Both the position numbers and the translations under genes were made by a program. DNA of 8,564 bases, from the NCBI GenBank assembly GCA_002506665.1, contig DAXZ01000082.1, positions 1 through 8,564 of the forward strand. The letters run 5' to 3'. Shown piece after piece: positions 1 through 5,417 of this stretch. This stretch comes from Nitrosopumilus sp. UBA526. GTDB lineage: Archaea; Thermoproteota; Nitrososphaeria; Nitrososphaerales; Nitrosopumilaceae. Position 1 is the stretch's first letter, and each line of letters starts with the position of its first letter. The notes under the pieces are model-generated. The model was given only the letters and a program-made list of their open reading frames with translations. It was not told the DNA's origin and ran no database searches.

Positions 1-177
1 TCTACAGGAATATTCATTGCGTGCCCCACCTGTACAGGTACATTTCTGTCGATATTTGTAGGGACTGCAAGCGGGATTGCGTTATCTATTGCATTAACCC
101 AGCTGCAGACGCTGTTTATTGCAGTATCCATACCAGTACTGCTAGTAACACCCTATGTAATGGCAAAGAGGCTTTAG
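1..177 (+). CDS. C-terminal end of a polytopic membrane protein (5' truncated)
   Basis: Frame 1 is open from the first base to a TAG at 175-177, giving 58 residues; the N-terminus lies outside the window. The visible part is very hydrophobic and can form two membrane segments, roughly residues 1-33 and 37-54, ending in a short basic tail (A-K-R-L). The first segment carries a Cys-Pro-Thr-Cys pair (residues 8-11). That could be a redox or metal-binding CxxC at the membrane face, but the fragment is too short to choose a family. I vaguely recall similar Cys-pair membrane proteins in ammonia-oxidising archaea, but cannot verify this. A different-frame ORF over the same bases reads as Cys/His-rich nonsense and is taken as a shadow. 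Product unknown. Confidence 0.6.
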   Translation, partial: STGIFIACPTCTGTFLSIFVGTASGIALSIALTQLQTLFIAVSIPVLLVTPYVMAKRL

Positions 178-252
178 ATAGAAGCATGCAGAGAAAGCCG
201 GCTTTTAGGCATCTTCAAACAAATACTAGGACAGGGAGACCACATACATAAC

Positions 253-483
253 ATGACAATAAAGTCGGCGGAAGAATATATCGAGTTTTTTGTAAATCTG
301 AACATGAAAAATGTCCCACTTTGGAGTTTTGTAAACAATGAAAAAATGATACTCAGGCAAAAATCAGGACACAAGAATCTGGAAAAAAAGCCAATAATGA
401 GAGGGATTGAAATTTTAGATAAACTAACTGCCGAGATCAACCAGATTGGGCAAGAGGCAGTACTAGCAAAATATCACACCTAG
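253..483 (+). CDS. Small hypothetical protein (76 aa)
   Basis: I do not recognise this protein. It is soluble with no signal peptide or membrane segment. An N-terminal amphipathic stretch (S-A-E-E-Y-I-E-F-F, residues 5-13) leads to a basic middle (K-S-G-H-K-N-L-E-K-K) and a predicted C-terminal helix (residues 47-70). The ATG at 253 is the first start codon in this frame after the upstream gene's TAG, and a GGGAG about 14 bases upstream (234-238) is a weak, rather distant SD candidate. It precedes the winged-helix regulator by 17 bases on the same strand, so co-transcription is likely. The 75 bases between the upstream stop and this ATG are also open in frame but hold no start codon, so I did not extend it. 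Real coding status is likely but not certain. Confidence 0.55.
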   Translation: MTIKSAEEYIEFFVNLNMKNVPLWSFVNNEKMILRQKSGHKNLEKKPIMRGIEILDKLTAEINQIGQEAVLAKYHT

Positions 484-500
484 ATGGTTGGGTTGGGAGA

Positions 501-1067
501 ATGGATAAAAACTCTGAGATCATAAAGACTGAGATCATCAGGATACTACATGAGAATGGAAAGACCCGAGGGACAGAACTTGCAAAGAGAGTGATGAAGA
601 CTGTCGGCAGTGAAAAGACAGTTTACAGAGAGATAAGCGCACTTGTCCAGACAGGTGAGATAGACAGAAAAATTCACAGCAGGTCACATATCGAGTACGA
701 GCTGGTCAATCTATCAGAGTCAGTAAATATGCAGCTCAGAGACTTGCACAAAGAGGCGGACATGATTTACGAGGAGATTGTATATTTTGAAAAGATTGCA
801 AAAGAAGAAGACCTCTCAGATCAGCAGAGACTGATGTCTATAATACGCCAGATTCACACAGTACAGTCAACTGACGGGATATTGAAACTGTTATCATACT
901 ATCCCGCATTCAAAAAAGACCAGATGTATTCTCAGATCAAAAGAAAGATTGGGGATTGCTGGGAGTCAATAATTAGTAACATTATGCATCAGAAGGAAGA
1001 GAATTTTCTAAACATGGTTCTTGAAAATTTGAGAATCTCAGACATTGGTTCAAAGAATGTCAACTAG
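501..1067 (+). CDS. Winged-helix DNA-binding transcriptional regulator (188 aa)
   Basis: Residues 5-70 fit a winged helix: helix 1 (I-I-K-T-E-I-I-R-I-L), helix 2 (T-R-G-T-E-L-A-K-R), a recognition helix around E-K-T-V-Y-R-E-I-S-A-L-V, then a turn and a wing ending in I-E-Y-E-L. Residues 73-188 are predicted helical, with a charged stretch at 78-115, and probably serve dimerisation or ligand sensing. It most likely binds DNA as a dimer; no target can be named. The ATG at 501 sits right against a GGGAGA (495-500), closer than a usual SD, so translation may be coupled to the gene 17 bases upstream or start on a leaderless internal transcript. Its TAG (1065-1067) interlocks with the stop codon of the convergent PIN-like gene in a CTAG. 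The regulator class is fairly sure, the subfamily is not. Confidence 0.75.
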   Translation: MDKNSEIIKTEIIRILHENGKTRGTELAKRVMKTVGSEKTVYREISALVQTGEIDRKIHSRSHIEYELVNLSESVNMQLRDLHKEADMIYEEIVYFEKIAKEEDLSDQQRLMSIIRQIHTVQSTDGILKLLSYYPAFKKDQMYSQIKRKIGDCWESIISNIMHQKEENFLNMVLENLRISDIGSKNVN

Positions 1068-1336
1068 AACTTTTTTAGCTGCTCTACGAGTATCTTAAAA
1101 ATCATATCATTATCTAACAGTATACAGGGTAGTTCGTTCTCATCGCAGGCCTGCCCGCTCTCAGTATCCCTAGTGACTAGGATCATGGTGTTTTCTTTGG
1201 CATAATTGATTATAGAATAATCAGTTCCTAGCTTGTGACCGTCCTTTTGCAGCTTTTTTACACTATAAGCATCATAGCCTAGTTCACAGAGTTTCTCATC
1301 CCAGCCATCATCCATCTCATCGACGAGAACCTTCAT
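1064..1336 (-). CDS. DUF5615 / PIN-like putative nuclease (90 aa)
   Basis: The protein opens with M-K-V-L-V-D-E, the first acidic cluster (D6, E7) of the DUF5615/Mut7-C PIN-like fold. It continues with G-Y-D-A-Y-S-V (residues 20-26), a T-D-Y-S-I-I-N-Y-A segment (38-46) with acidic D39, and the family-typical I-L-V-T-R-D strand (52-57) with D57. The length is normal for the family. By family knowledge these are single-domain PIN-like proteins, predicted metal-dependent ribonucleases and often toxins paired with a DUF433 or similar antitoxin. No such partner is visible on either side: the upstream flank is the Fic promoter region and the downstream neighbour is a convergent regulator. A TATATA at 1362-1367, about 26-30 bases upstream of the ATG, and no SD suggest a leaderless mRNA. 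Family call fairly confident; toxin role is inference. Confidence 0.75.
   Translation of the reverse strand: MKVLVDEMDDGWDEKLCELGYDAYSVKKLQKDGHKLGTDYSIINYAKENTMILVTRDTESGQACDENELPCILLDNDMIFKILVEQLKKF
1071..1076 (+). terminator. T6 tract after the winged-helix regulator
   Basis: Six consecutive T residues begin four bases after the regulator's TAG. Archaeal RNA polymerase commonly stops at such T tracts without a hairpin. The tract lies inside the last codons of the convergent PIN-like gene. Confidence 0.35.
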
Positions 1337-1361
1337 GTATCGTAGATGAGGGGTTTGAATG

Positions 1362-1367
1362 TATATA
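1362..1367 (-). promoter_or_regulatory. TATA box of the PIN-like gene
   Basis: TATATA lies 26-31 bases upstream of the minus-strand ATG (1336), the spacing expected if transcription begins at or next to the start codon. It supports the chosen start and a leaderless mRNA. Confidence 0.5.
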
Positions 1368-1470
1368 GTTTCATCTGAAAATATCGCAGATCAGAGTTAC
1401 TGTGGATTTTTCATGTATTGCCTCCATGCAGTGTTATTTGCGAGATCTTCGAACTGCTTTCGTGCCACTA

Positions 1471-1493
1471 AAAATATACATAATGTTTTTATG
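1471..1493 (+). promoter_or_regulatory. Candidate TATA elements for the Fic gene
   Basis: AAAATATA (1471-1478) and TTTTTATG (1486-1493) are the two TATA-like boxes upstream of the Fic start. The first would place transcription start near 1500 and give a leader of about 33 bases containing the whole 1508-1535 inverted repeat. The second would start inside its left arm. This gene therefore probably has a leader, unlike most genes here. Confidence 0.35.
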
Positions 1494-1507
1494 GTATCAG
1501 CGTATGA

Positions 1508-1535
1508 ATTAAACGAATAGGTGGTTTTGTTTAAT
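1508..1535 (+). promoter_or_regulatory. Inverted repeat/hairpin enclosing the Fic SD and start codon
   Basis: ATTAAACGAA (1508-1517) pairs with TTTGTTTAAT (1526-1535), giving ten base pairs counting one G-U, around the 8-base loop TAGGTGGT. The loop contains the SD-like AGGTGG (1519-1524), nine bases before the ATG. The right arm covers the first two bases of that ATG. As RNA this would bury the start codon while displaying the SD; as DNA it is a dyad suitable for a dimeric repressor. The repeat is seen directly; the function is inferred. Confidence 0.5.
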
Positions 1536-2733
1536 GCATGATGATTCAGTTAAACCAAAGTATAATCCGATAAAATGGGACACACGCAGATTCACAAGAC
1601 CAAATGGCACTCTAGAGTACAACTCTCAAAATCAGATGACGTTTATTCCAAAGAGTCTGCCACCTGAAATTTCTTATGATAATGAATTAATCATGCTGCT
1701 TGCAAAGTCAGAGAGAAAAATAGGAGAATTAAAAGGGATAGAAAGTGGGTTGCCAAATCCACATATTCTGATCAAGACATACATGAAAAGAGAGGCGGTT
1801 CTAAGCTCAAAGATAGAAGGGACATTGGCATCTCTTGAAGATCTAAACTGGCATGAAGCTGTTGGAAATATAAAGAAAAATGAAACAGATGTTTTGAGAT
1901 TACAAGAGGTTGTCAATTATGTACGTGCGCTAGAAAATTGTTTAGAAAAGATTCGCAAGACAAACCATTCTGTAAATCTTGATTTGGTAAGAGAGGCACA
2001 TGAAAAACTATTTGCAAATGTTCAAGGAGCAGATAAAGGTCCTGGAGAATTTCGCAAGATACAAAACTATATCATAAAAACACGGGGCAGAACTTGGGAG
2101 ATCGTCTATACACCGCCAGAGAAGGTTCAGGAATTATTAGATGACTTGGAGGCATTTATCCAAGCAAAACATGAAATGCCATCCATATTGATTCAGTGTG
2201 CAATTATACATTATCAATTTGAAGCCATACATCCTTTTCTTGATGGAAACGGAAGAATTGGCAGATTGCTTTTACCATTAATATTACATGAGAGGGGGGT
2301 GTTGCCAGAACCTTTATTGTATATCAGTGAATATTTTGATAAACACAGAGATGAATATTACAAGGGACTGTTGGCCATAAGTCAAAAAAGCAGCTGGAAG
2401 AAATGGATAAAATTTTTCCTCAGAGCATTTATAGAACAATCTGATGAGACAATAAAAAATATTCAAAAATTACAGAGTCTTCAAAAAAGATACAAAAAAT
2501 TGCTCAAAGAGCAAAATGCCAGTAACAATGCAATATTTTTGATGGAGCAGTTGTTTGGCAACCCCTACATTACAATACCAAGAGCAACCAAATATCTCAG
2601 CATCACATATCCTGCAGCAAAAAATGCCGTGATGGCACTAGTCAGAGCAGGGATTTTAACTCGGATAAACATGATAAATGCAAGCAAAGTCTTTCTTGCA
2701 GTAGAGATCAAAGAGAGCATAAATGCAAACTAG
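1534..2733 (+). CDS. Fic family protein, class II, with C-terminal winged helix (399 aa)
   Basis: This is a Fic-domain adenylyltransferase, an enzyme type that transfers AMP (or another nucleotide) from NTP to hydroxyl side chains of target proteins. The catalytic motif H-P-F-L-D-G-N-G-R-I-G-R at 233-244 is intact, with catalytic H233, the metal-binding acid D237 and phosphate-binding R241/R244. A beta-hairpin flap (R-T-W-E-I-V-Y-T-P-P, 186-195) precedes it. Residues 43-125 match the Fic_N region, and S-S-K-I-E-G at 91-96 fits the inhibitory [S/T]xxxE[G/N] helix, with E95 expected to block ATP; this makes it class II and self-inhibited. Residues 333-392 form a winged helix. Length is normal. 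It appears monocistronic. The ATG at 1534 has AGGTGG nine bases upstream. DNA binding by the winged helix suggests autoregulation through the dyad over its own start. Target protein unknown. Confidence 0.92.
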   Translation: MHDDSVKPKYNPIKWDTRRFTRPNGTLEYNSQNQMTFIPKSLPPEISYDNELIMLLAKSERKIGELKGIESGLPNPHILIKTYMKREAVLSSKIEGTLASLEDLNWHEAVGNIKKNETDVLRLQEVVNYVRALENCLEKIRKTNHSVNLDLVREAHEKLFANVQGADKGPGEFRKIQNYIIKTRGRTWEIVYTPPEKVQELLDDLEAFIQAKHEMPSILIQCAIIHYQFEAIHPFLDGNGRIGRLLLPLILHERGVLPEPLLYISEYFDKHRDEYYKGLLAISQKSSWKKWIKFFLRAFIEQSDETIKNIQKLQSLQKRYKKLLKEQNASNNAIFLMEQLFGNPYITIPRATKYLSITYPAAKNAVMALVRAGILTRINMINASKVFLAVEIKESINAN

Positions 2734-2750
2734 ACACACAATAGACAGGT

Positions 2751-2790
2751 ACTGCTTTTTAGATTTGCAAAATTAGCCATTTTAAGCAGT
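2751..2790 (+). terminator. T tract and weak inverted repeat after the Fic gene
   Basis: ACTGCTT (2751-2757) is repeated inverted as AAGCAGT (2784-2790) around 26 bases, and a T5 run lies at 2756-2760, 23 bases after the Fic stop. The T run is the plausible stop signal. The 7-base arms with a long loop are only weakly above chance. The following 2791-2820 is a short GC-rich patch with no coding frame that I can support. Confidence 0.25.
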
Positions 2791-2827
2791 TGCAGGTGTA
2801 ACGAGCCCCACCCCCAGCAGGCCATGA

Positions 2828-2843
2828 TTTTTATCTATTTATT
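2828..2843 (+). promoter_or_regulatory. TATA-like region of the 2867-3350 gene pair
   Basis: TTTTTATC (2828-2835) and TATTTATT (2836-2843) form a double TATA-like stretch. The second is centred about 27 bases before the ATG at 2867, matching leaderless initiation there rather than at the TTG at 2864. Confidence 0.45.
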
Positions 2844-2866
2844 CAGGCTTGTTCTGAGAGAGTTTG

Positions 2867-3094
2867 ATGGGTCTGCTATATACAAAATTTTACATGGATT
2901 TTGATGAAGGAGAATGGACGCAGTTGTCCAATAACCCAATAATATTTCAAACTATCAAAGATGGTGTGAGTCTAGAAATAGAAGATACCTCTCAAAAGTC
3001 TTACAAGCTTAATTTTAAGAGGGGAGGCAAAATTCAAATGTTCCGAGTTACCGGAAAGTTTCGTCTGACCTGGAATAATGATGATGTCATCTAG
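2867..3094 (+). CDS. Small hypothetical protein (75 aa)
   Basis: I do not recognise this protein. It is soluble and has a beta-rich look. Alternating hydrophobic/polar strands run through W-T-Q-L-S-N-N, V-S-L-E-I-E-D, Y-K-L-N-F-K-R and F-R-V-T-G-K-F-R-L-T-W. That could form a small beta barrel or sheet, possibly a PilZ-, Tudor- or OB-like fold, but no signature allows a choice. A TTG at 2864 lies directly before the ATG at 2867; I chose the ATG because of the TATA spacing. The next gene on the same strand begins 28 bases after the stop and is of similar size, so the two probably form an operon. A minus-strand frame over the same bases is a shadow. Confidence 0.6.
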   Translation: MGLLYTKFYMDFDEGEWTQLSNNPIIFQTIKDGVSLEIEDTSQKSYKLNFKRGGKIQMFRVTGKFRLTWNNDDVI

Positions 3095-3122
3095 ATGGAC
3101 AAAATAATAATGGGGATTTGGC

Positions 3123-3350
3123 ATGTCGCTAGATGAGGAGATTAGAGAGATTTTAGATGATTTTGAAAACACGGCGCCCGAGAGAATCTTTGAGGTATTA
3201 CAACAGCTAAGACCGCACTTTAGAAATGAGTTGATATCAGAGTATCTCCAAGAAAAGATTCACAAGATTGCAAAATTAGATGAGCAAGAGAGAAAGAGAC
3301 AGTGTAAGACATTGACTCCTTATTTTGACTGGTATCTGCAAGGTCTATAA
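3123..3350 (+). CDS. Small helical acidic/basic hypothetical protein (75 aa)
   Basis: I do not recognise the family. The sequence is almost entirely predicted helix: an acidic N-terminal helix (L-D-E-E-I-R-E-I-L-D-D-F), a central amphipathic helix (R-I-F-E-V-L-Q-Q-L-R), and a charged third helix (L-D-E-Q-E-R-K-R-Q). It ends in an aromatic tail (Y-F-D-W-Y-L-Q-G-L). A small three-helix protein or an adaptor would fit. GGGGAT at 3112-3117, five bases before the ATG, is a usable SD, consistent with being the second gene of an operon with the protein ending at 3094. Its TAA (3348-3350) directly abuts the stop codon of the convergent minus-strand gene. Confidence 0.65.
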   Translation: MSLDEEIREILDDFENTAPERIFEVLQQLRPHFRNELISEYLQEKIHKIAKLDEQERKRQCKTLTPYFDWYLQGL

Positions 3351-3776
3351 CTATGCTGAGAATTGCTTTATCTTGTCCATGGCAGTCTTGACAAGGCCTA
3401 GGTCTTGTCTGGCCTGAACCATGTCTCCGATCAGCTTGACAAAATACTCGTATCCCGTATCTTCTGCCTTGTGAATGTCTGACTCGTAGCACGACAGTGA
3501 TTTTTCCATAAACGAAATGTCCTCTTGCAGGTTGTTTACATCATGAATGTCTCCAATACTAGCTTGAATCTTTGCTGTCATTGCATCTATCTTTGGAACA
3601 GTCTTTCTGGCTTGCTGATTTAAAATAGATGCAAACATGGCTGCTGAATTTTTCAATTCCGGACTCTCACCAATGGTCATCAGTCTGTTCTTGTAATGAT
3701 TTAGTGCCTTTAGAACTATCTCATATCCTCCCTCTTCTTTGAGATAAATTCCGCCCAACCAAGTCATTGCAGTCAC
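3351..3776 (-). CDS. Helical conserved-type hypothetical protein (141 aa)
   Basis: I cannot name a domain. The protein is soluble and nearly all helical. An N-terminal segment (W-L-G-G-I-Y-L-K-E-E-G-G-Y-E-I-V-L-K-A-L, residues 6-25) is followed by three or four long amphipathic helices, with a heptad-like pattern around 55-75 and 80-105, suggesting a helical bundle of the four-helix or TPR-like kind. Cys95 is the only cysteine. The start is GTG at 3776; an ATG three codons in (3767) is the alternative. I prefer GTG because a TATATA-type box (3802-3809) lies about 30 bases upstream of it. The gene ends exactly where the opposite-strand gene ends, with no gap between the stop codons. A mostly cytoplasmic structural or regulatory role is only a guess. 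Confidence 0.7.
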   Translation of the reverse strand: MTAMTWLGGIYLKEEGGYEIVLKALNHYKNRLMTIGESPELKNSAAMFASILNQQARKTVPKIDAMTAKIQASIGDIHDVNNLQEDISFMEKSLSCYESDIHKAEDTGYEYFVKLIGDMVQARQDLGLVKTAMDKIKQFSA

Positions 3777-3801
3777 GTCTAATGATGACTTTGGTGTGCC
3801 A

Positions 3802-3809
3802 TTATATAG
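3802..3809 (-). promoter_or_regulatory. TATA box of the 141-aa protein gene
   Basis: On the minus strand this reads CTATATAA, centred about 30 bases upstream of the GTG at 3776 and 39 upstream of the ATG at 3767. It favours the GTG start. The rest of 3777-3983 holds the promoter of the plus-strand gene and no supported coding frame. Confidence 0.5.
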
Positions 3810-3951
3810 TCATAGTTTTGCCCCTAGAATTACCTCGGCATATTTTTGACATGTTGCAGAATTCGTCAAGACTGCAAAACAGCAGCTAGCCCATCAGATA
3901 TCTCTGAATCAGACAAAGTGGGATTTGCCAGAATGCATGTTTTTGTTCTGG

Positions 3952-3961
3952 TTATTTATTA
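3952..3961 (+). promoter_or_regulatory. TATA box of the small membrane protein gene
   Basis: TTATTTATTA is centred about 27 bases upstream of the ATG at 3984, and no SD is present. This predicts a leaderless mRNA. Confidence 0.5.
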
Positions 3962-3983
3962 GTCAGTAAAAGATAGCTGTGGT

Positions 3984-4208
3984 ATGAGGATGAATATTGT
4001 CATAGCAGTTACAGGGGTTGCCATGTTTGTAGTAGGTCTAATCTTGTTCTATTCCATAGAACTAGGCCAGACTGACACGACGTTGCGATTTATCAAGAAT
4101 GTAGGTACGTTTGTCGGGATTAGCGGGATGGGTGTATGTCTGGCCGGAATCTTGTTGTACCTGATTAACAAAAACGATTCACATGTAAGAAAAAGCCTTG
4201 ATGTTTAA
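3984..4208 (+). CDS. Small two-helix membrane protein (74 aa)
   Basis: Two hydrophobic segments, about residues 5-25 (I-V-I-A-V-T-G-V-A-M-F-V-V-G-L-I) and 39-62 (with G-I-S-G-M-G-V-C-L-A-G-I-L-L-Y-L-I), are joined by a short polar loop. The C-terminal tail is short and charged (N-K-N-D-S-H-V-R-K-S). Glycine-rich helices suggest helix packing, either as a hairpin or as an oligomer. There is no cleavable signal peptide. I do not recognise the family; small two-helix membrane proteins of this type are common and unassigned. The ATG has a well-placed TATA box and no SD. Its TAA overlaps the ATG of a short downstream frame at 4201. Confidence 0.65.
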   Translation: MRMNIVIAVTGVAMFVVGLILFYSIELGQTDTTLRFIKNVGTFVGISGMGVCLAGILLYLINKNDSHVRKSLDV

Positions 4209-4323
4209 GACCATAGTATCAGTGCAGTCTTTGAAAAAATATGGAATTTCATACAGAGCAAATGTTTGTCTCAAGTAGAAAGCCTCTGCCAAAAAATCTG
4301 TAGCAAAGCCTGTTGCCAAAAAA
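4201..4323 (+). pseudogene. Possible TAG-interrupted small frame with a Lys/Ala-rich tail
   Basis: An ATG at 4201 overlaps the preceding gene's stop by 8 bases and gives 25 codons to a TAG at 4276. In the same frame the next 15 codons read K-A-S-A-K-K-S-V-A-K-P-V-A-K-K, the composition of histone-H1-like or ribosomal-protein basic tails. The frame then runs into the antisense of the methyltransferase gene. The tail is encoded by two near copies of a 23-25 base unit. It may be a decayed small gene, or just the by-product of a duplicated T-rich terminator on the other strand. Status uncertain. Confidence 0.2.
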
Positions 4324-4324
4324 T
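4275..4324. repeat. Imperfect tandem repeat, 23-25 base unit x2
   Basis: Unit A (4275-4297) and unit B (4300-4324) align with 22 identities over 25 columns, with two single-base gaps and one mismatch. Both begin GTAG and end TGCCAAAAAAT. On the minus strand each unit supplies a T6 tract just after the methyltransferase stop codon (4324-4326), so the pair could act as a doubled terminator for that gene. Confidence 0.6.
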
Positions 4325-4941
4325 TATCTCAGCTTTATTGTAATCTCTTCTCCGTTACCAATAGGCAAAGTTATGGTTCTAAGCGCGGGGTTTGCCTTTA
4401 GATGATCTGAGAATTTTTTCATATGTCCCCTGAATTTTGTAGGATACAACATGTTGTCAGTGATGATTGCCCCGCCAACAGATATCATTGGCAGTACAAG
4501 GTTAAAATATTCTATGACATTTTCCTTGTCTGCGTCAATCAATGCAAGATCAAAATGATTTTTCATCTTTTCATCAAGGCATAATTCTGACAGTATCTCA
4601 AGGGCTAGGCCTTGTCTGACTAGTATGCATTCAGAGATTCCTGCCTTGCTAAAATTTTCTTTTGCTCTTTTGATCTTTTTAGGATTTTGCTCTATTGTGA
4701 TTATCTGACCTGACTGCTCAGATATTGCCTCAGCACACCAGATTGTGGAATAGCCCACCGATGTTCCAATCTCAAGCATGTTTTTTGCACCTGTCAGTCG
4801 CAATATCATGTTTAAGAGTTCGCCCGTTTCTCGTGTTATTGCAAGCATTCTGTCATCTGGAGGCACATTTACGGCTCTGGATTTTTCCAGAGTTGACTGC
4901 GCCTCTAGTTCGGCAAGAGTCTTTGCAATAGAATTTTTCAT
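4324..4941 (-). CDS. SAM-dependent O-methyltransferase, family 3 (COMT-like, 205 aa)
   Basis: A class I Rossmann methyltransferase of the catechol/caffeoyl-CoA type. Motif I is L-E-I-G-T-S-V-G-Y-S-T-I (56-67), and an acidic residue at the end of strand 2 (E84 in T-I-E-Q-N) should bind the SAM ribose. D-L-A-L-I-D-A-D-K-E-N (131-141) is the family's motif IV, and T-D-N at 161-163 matches the Asp-Asn pair that, with the motif IV aspartate, binds the divalent metal in COMT relatives. The length of about 205 residues is usual for prokaryotic members. It should methylate a hydroxyl on a small molecule; the substrate cannot be told from sequence. The ATG has an AT-rich TATA element 23-28 bases upstream and no SD, so it is probably leaderless. 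It is divergent from the DUF6659 gene, with 98 bases between the start codons. Confidence 0.88.
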   Translation of the reverse strand: MKNSIAKTLAELEAQSTLEKSRAVNVPPDDRMLAITRETGELLNMILRLTGAKNMLEIGTSVGYSTIWCAEAISEQSGQIITIEQNPKKIKRAKENFSKAGISECILVRQGLALEILSELCLDEKMKNHFDLALIDADKENVIEYFNLVLPMISVGGAIITDNMLYPTKFRGHMKKFSDHLKANPALRTITLPIGNGEEITIKLR

Positions 4942-4956
4942 CCAAAACGAGTATAT

Positions 4957-4970
4957 CTCTAAATAAATTT
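4957..4970 (-). promoter_or_regulatory. TATA box of the O-methyltransferase gene
   Basis: The minus strand reads AAATTTATTTAGA here, centred about 23-25 bases upstream of the ATG at 4941. This is compatible with transcription starting at the start codon. Confidence 0.5.
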
Positions 4971-5006
4971 AACTCTGTCGTAATCTCCTGTTTGAAAATT
5001 TGATAG

Positions 5007-5016
5007 CTTATATTTA
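5007..5016 (+). promoter_or_regulatory. TATA box of the DUF6659-type gene
   Basis: CTTATATTTA is centred about 28 bases upstream of the ATG at 5040 and there is no SD. Together with 4957-4970 it makes a compact divergent promoter pair. Confidence 0.5.
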
Positions 5017-5039
5017 GTAAACATTTTTTCCAAAGTAAG

Positions 5040-5417
5040 ATGGTAGTAAAAAAGACTGACTTGATTGAGATAGTTCAGAAAATTCTCAAACTGGATACTC
5101 AGATGAGATTTGCCGCAATAATTGATTCAAAAGGCAAGATTAGAGAAGCAATTATGCAGGCAGGCAAGACCAACTTAAAGTCTCAAAGAGAAGAAGAGCA
5201 TTTCTGCAAGCAGGTTGCACAGAGGCGGGCCATGAGAAAAGAGTTTGACAGGTCTCTTGGCAAAGTGAGATATATCCATGTTGAGAGAGAAAAGGTGTCT
5301 CAGATGGTAATTTACACAAAAAGAAACACCGTATACTTTACAATGGAGCCTGAGATGCCAATTAATACAAAGATTAGATTGATCACAAAAATTAAAAGGA
5401 TTACATCCACACTCTAA
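5040..5417 (+). CDS. DUF6659-type thaumarchaeal protein (125 aa)
   Basis: The pattern I-L-K-L-D-T-Q-M-R-F-A-A-I-I-D-S-K-G (residues 16-33), then R-R-A-M-R-K-E-F-D-R-S-L-G-K-V-R-Y and V-E-R-E-K-V, is what I remember for DUF6659, a family expanded in ammonia-oxidising archaea. The layout (a helix, a beta strand with a D-x-x-G turn, two long helices, then strands ending in Y-F-T-M-E-P-E) resembles a Roadblock/LC7- or PAS-like small sensory fold, but that comparison is inference. There is no membrane segment. It is transcribed from its own TATA box and followed by a hairpin plus T-rich stretch, so it is likely monocistronic. Function unknown. The family call rests on recall of the pattern, not on a search. 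Confidence 0.7.
   Translation: MVVKKTDLIEIVQKILKLDTQMRFAAIIDSKGKIREAIMQAGKTNLKSQREEEHFCKQVAQRRAMRKEFDRSLGKVRYIHVEREKVSQMVIYTKRNTVYFTMEPEMPINTKIRLITKIKRITSTL

Noticed and set aside
178..252. In-frame open stretch joining the truncated membrane protein (after its TAG) to the 76-aa protein, as if one gene with a nonsense codon.
   Set aside because: Twenty-five open codons are expected by chance about a third of the time, no start codon is present, and the hydrophobic tail before the TAG looks like a natural C-terminus.
2791..2825. GC-rich patch after the Fic gene, considered as a tRNA or structured RNA.
   Set aside because: Too short for a tRNA, no cloverleaf or T-loop GTTC motif, and no convincing stem.
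3838..3963. Open but startless plus-strand stretch of about 39 codons in the gap before the small membrane protein.
   Set aside because: No start codon and no recognisable domain; its last part overlaps the TATA box of the next gene. Treated as intergenic.
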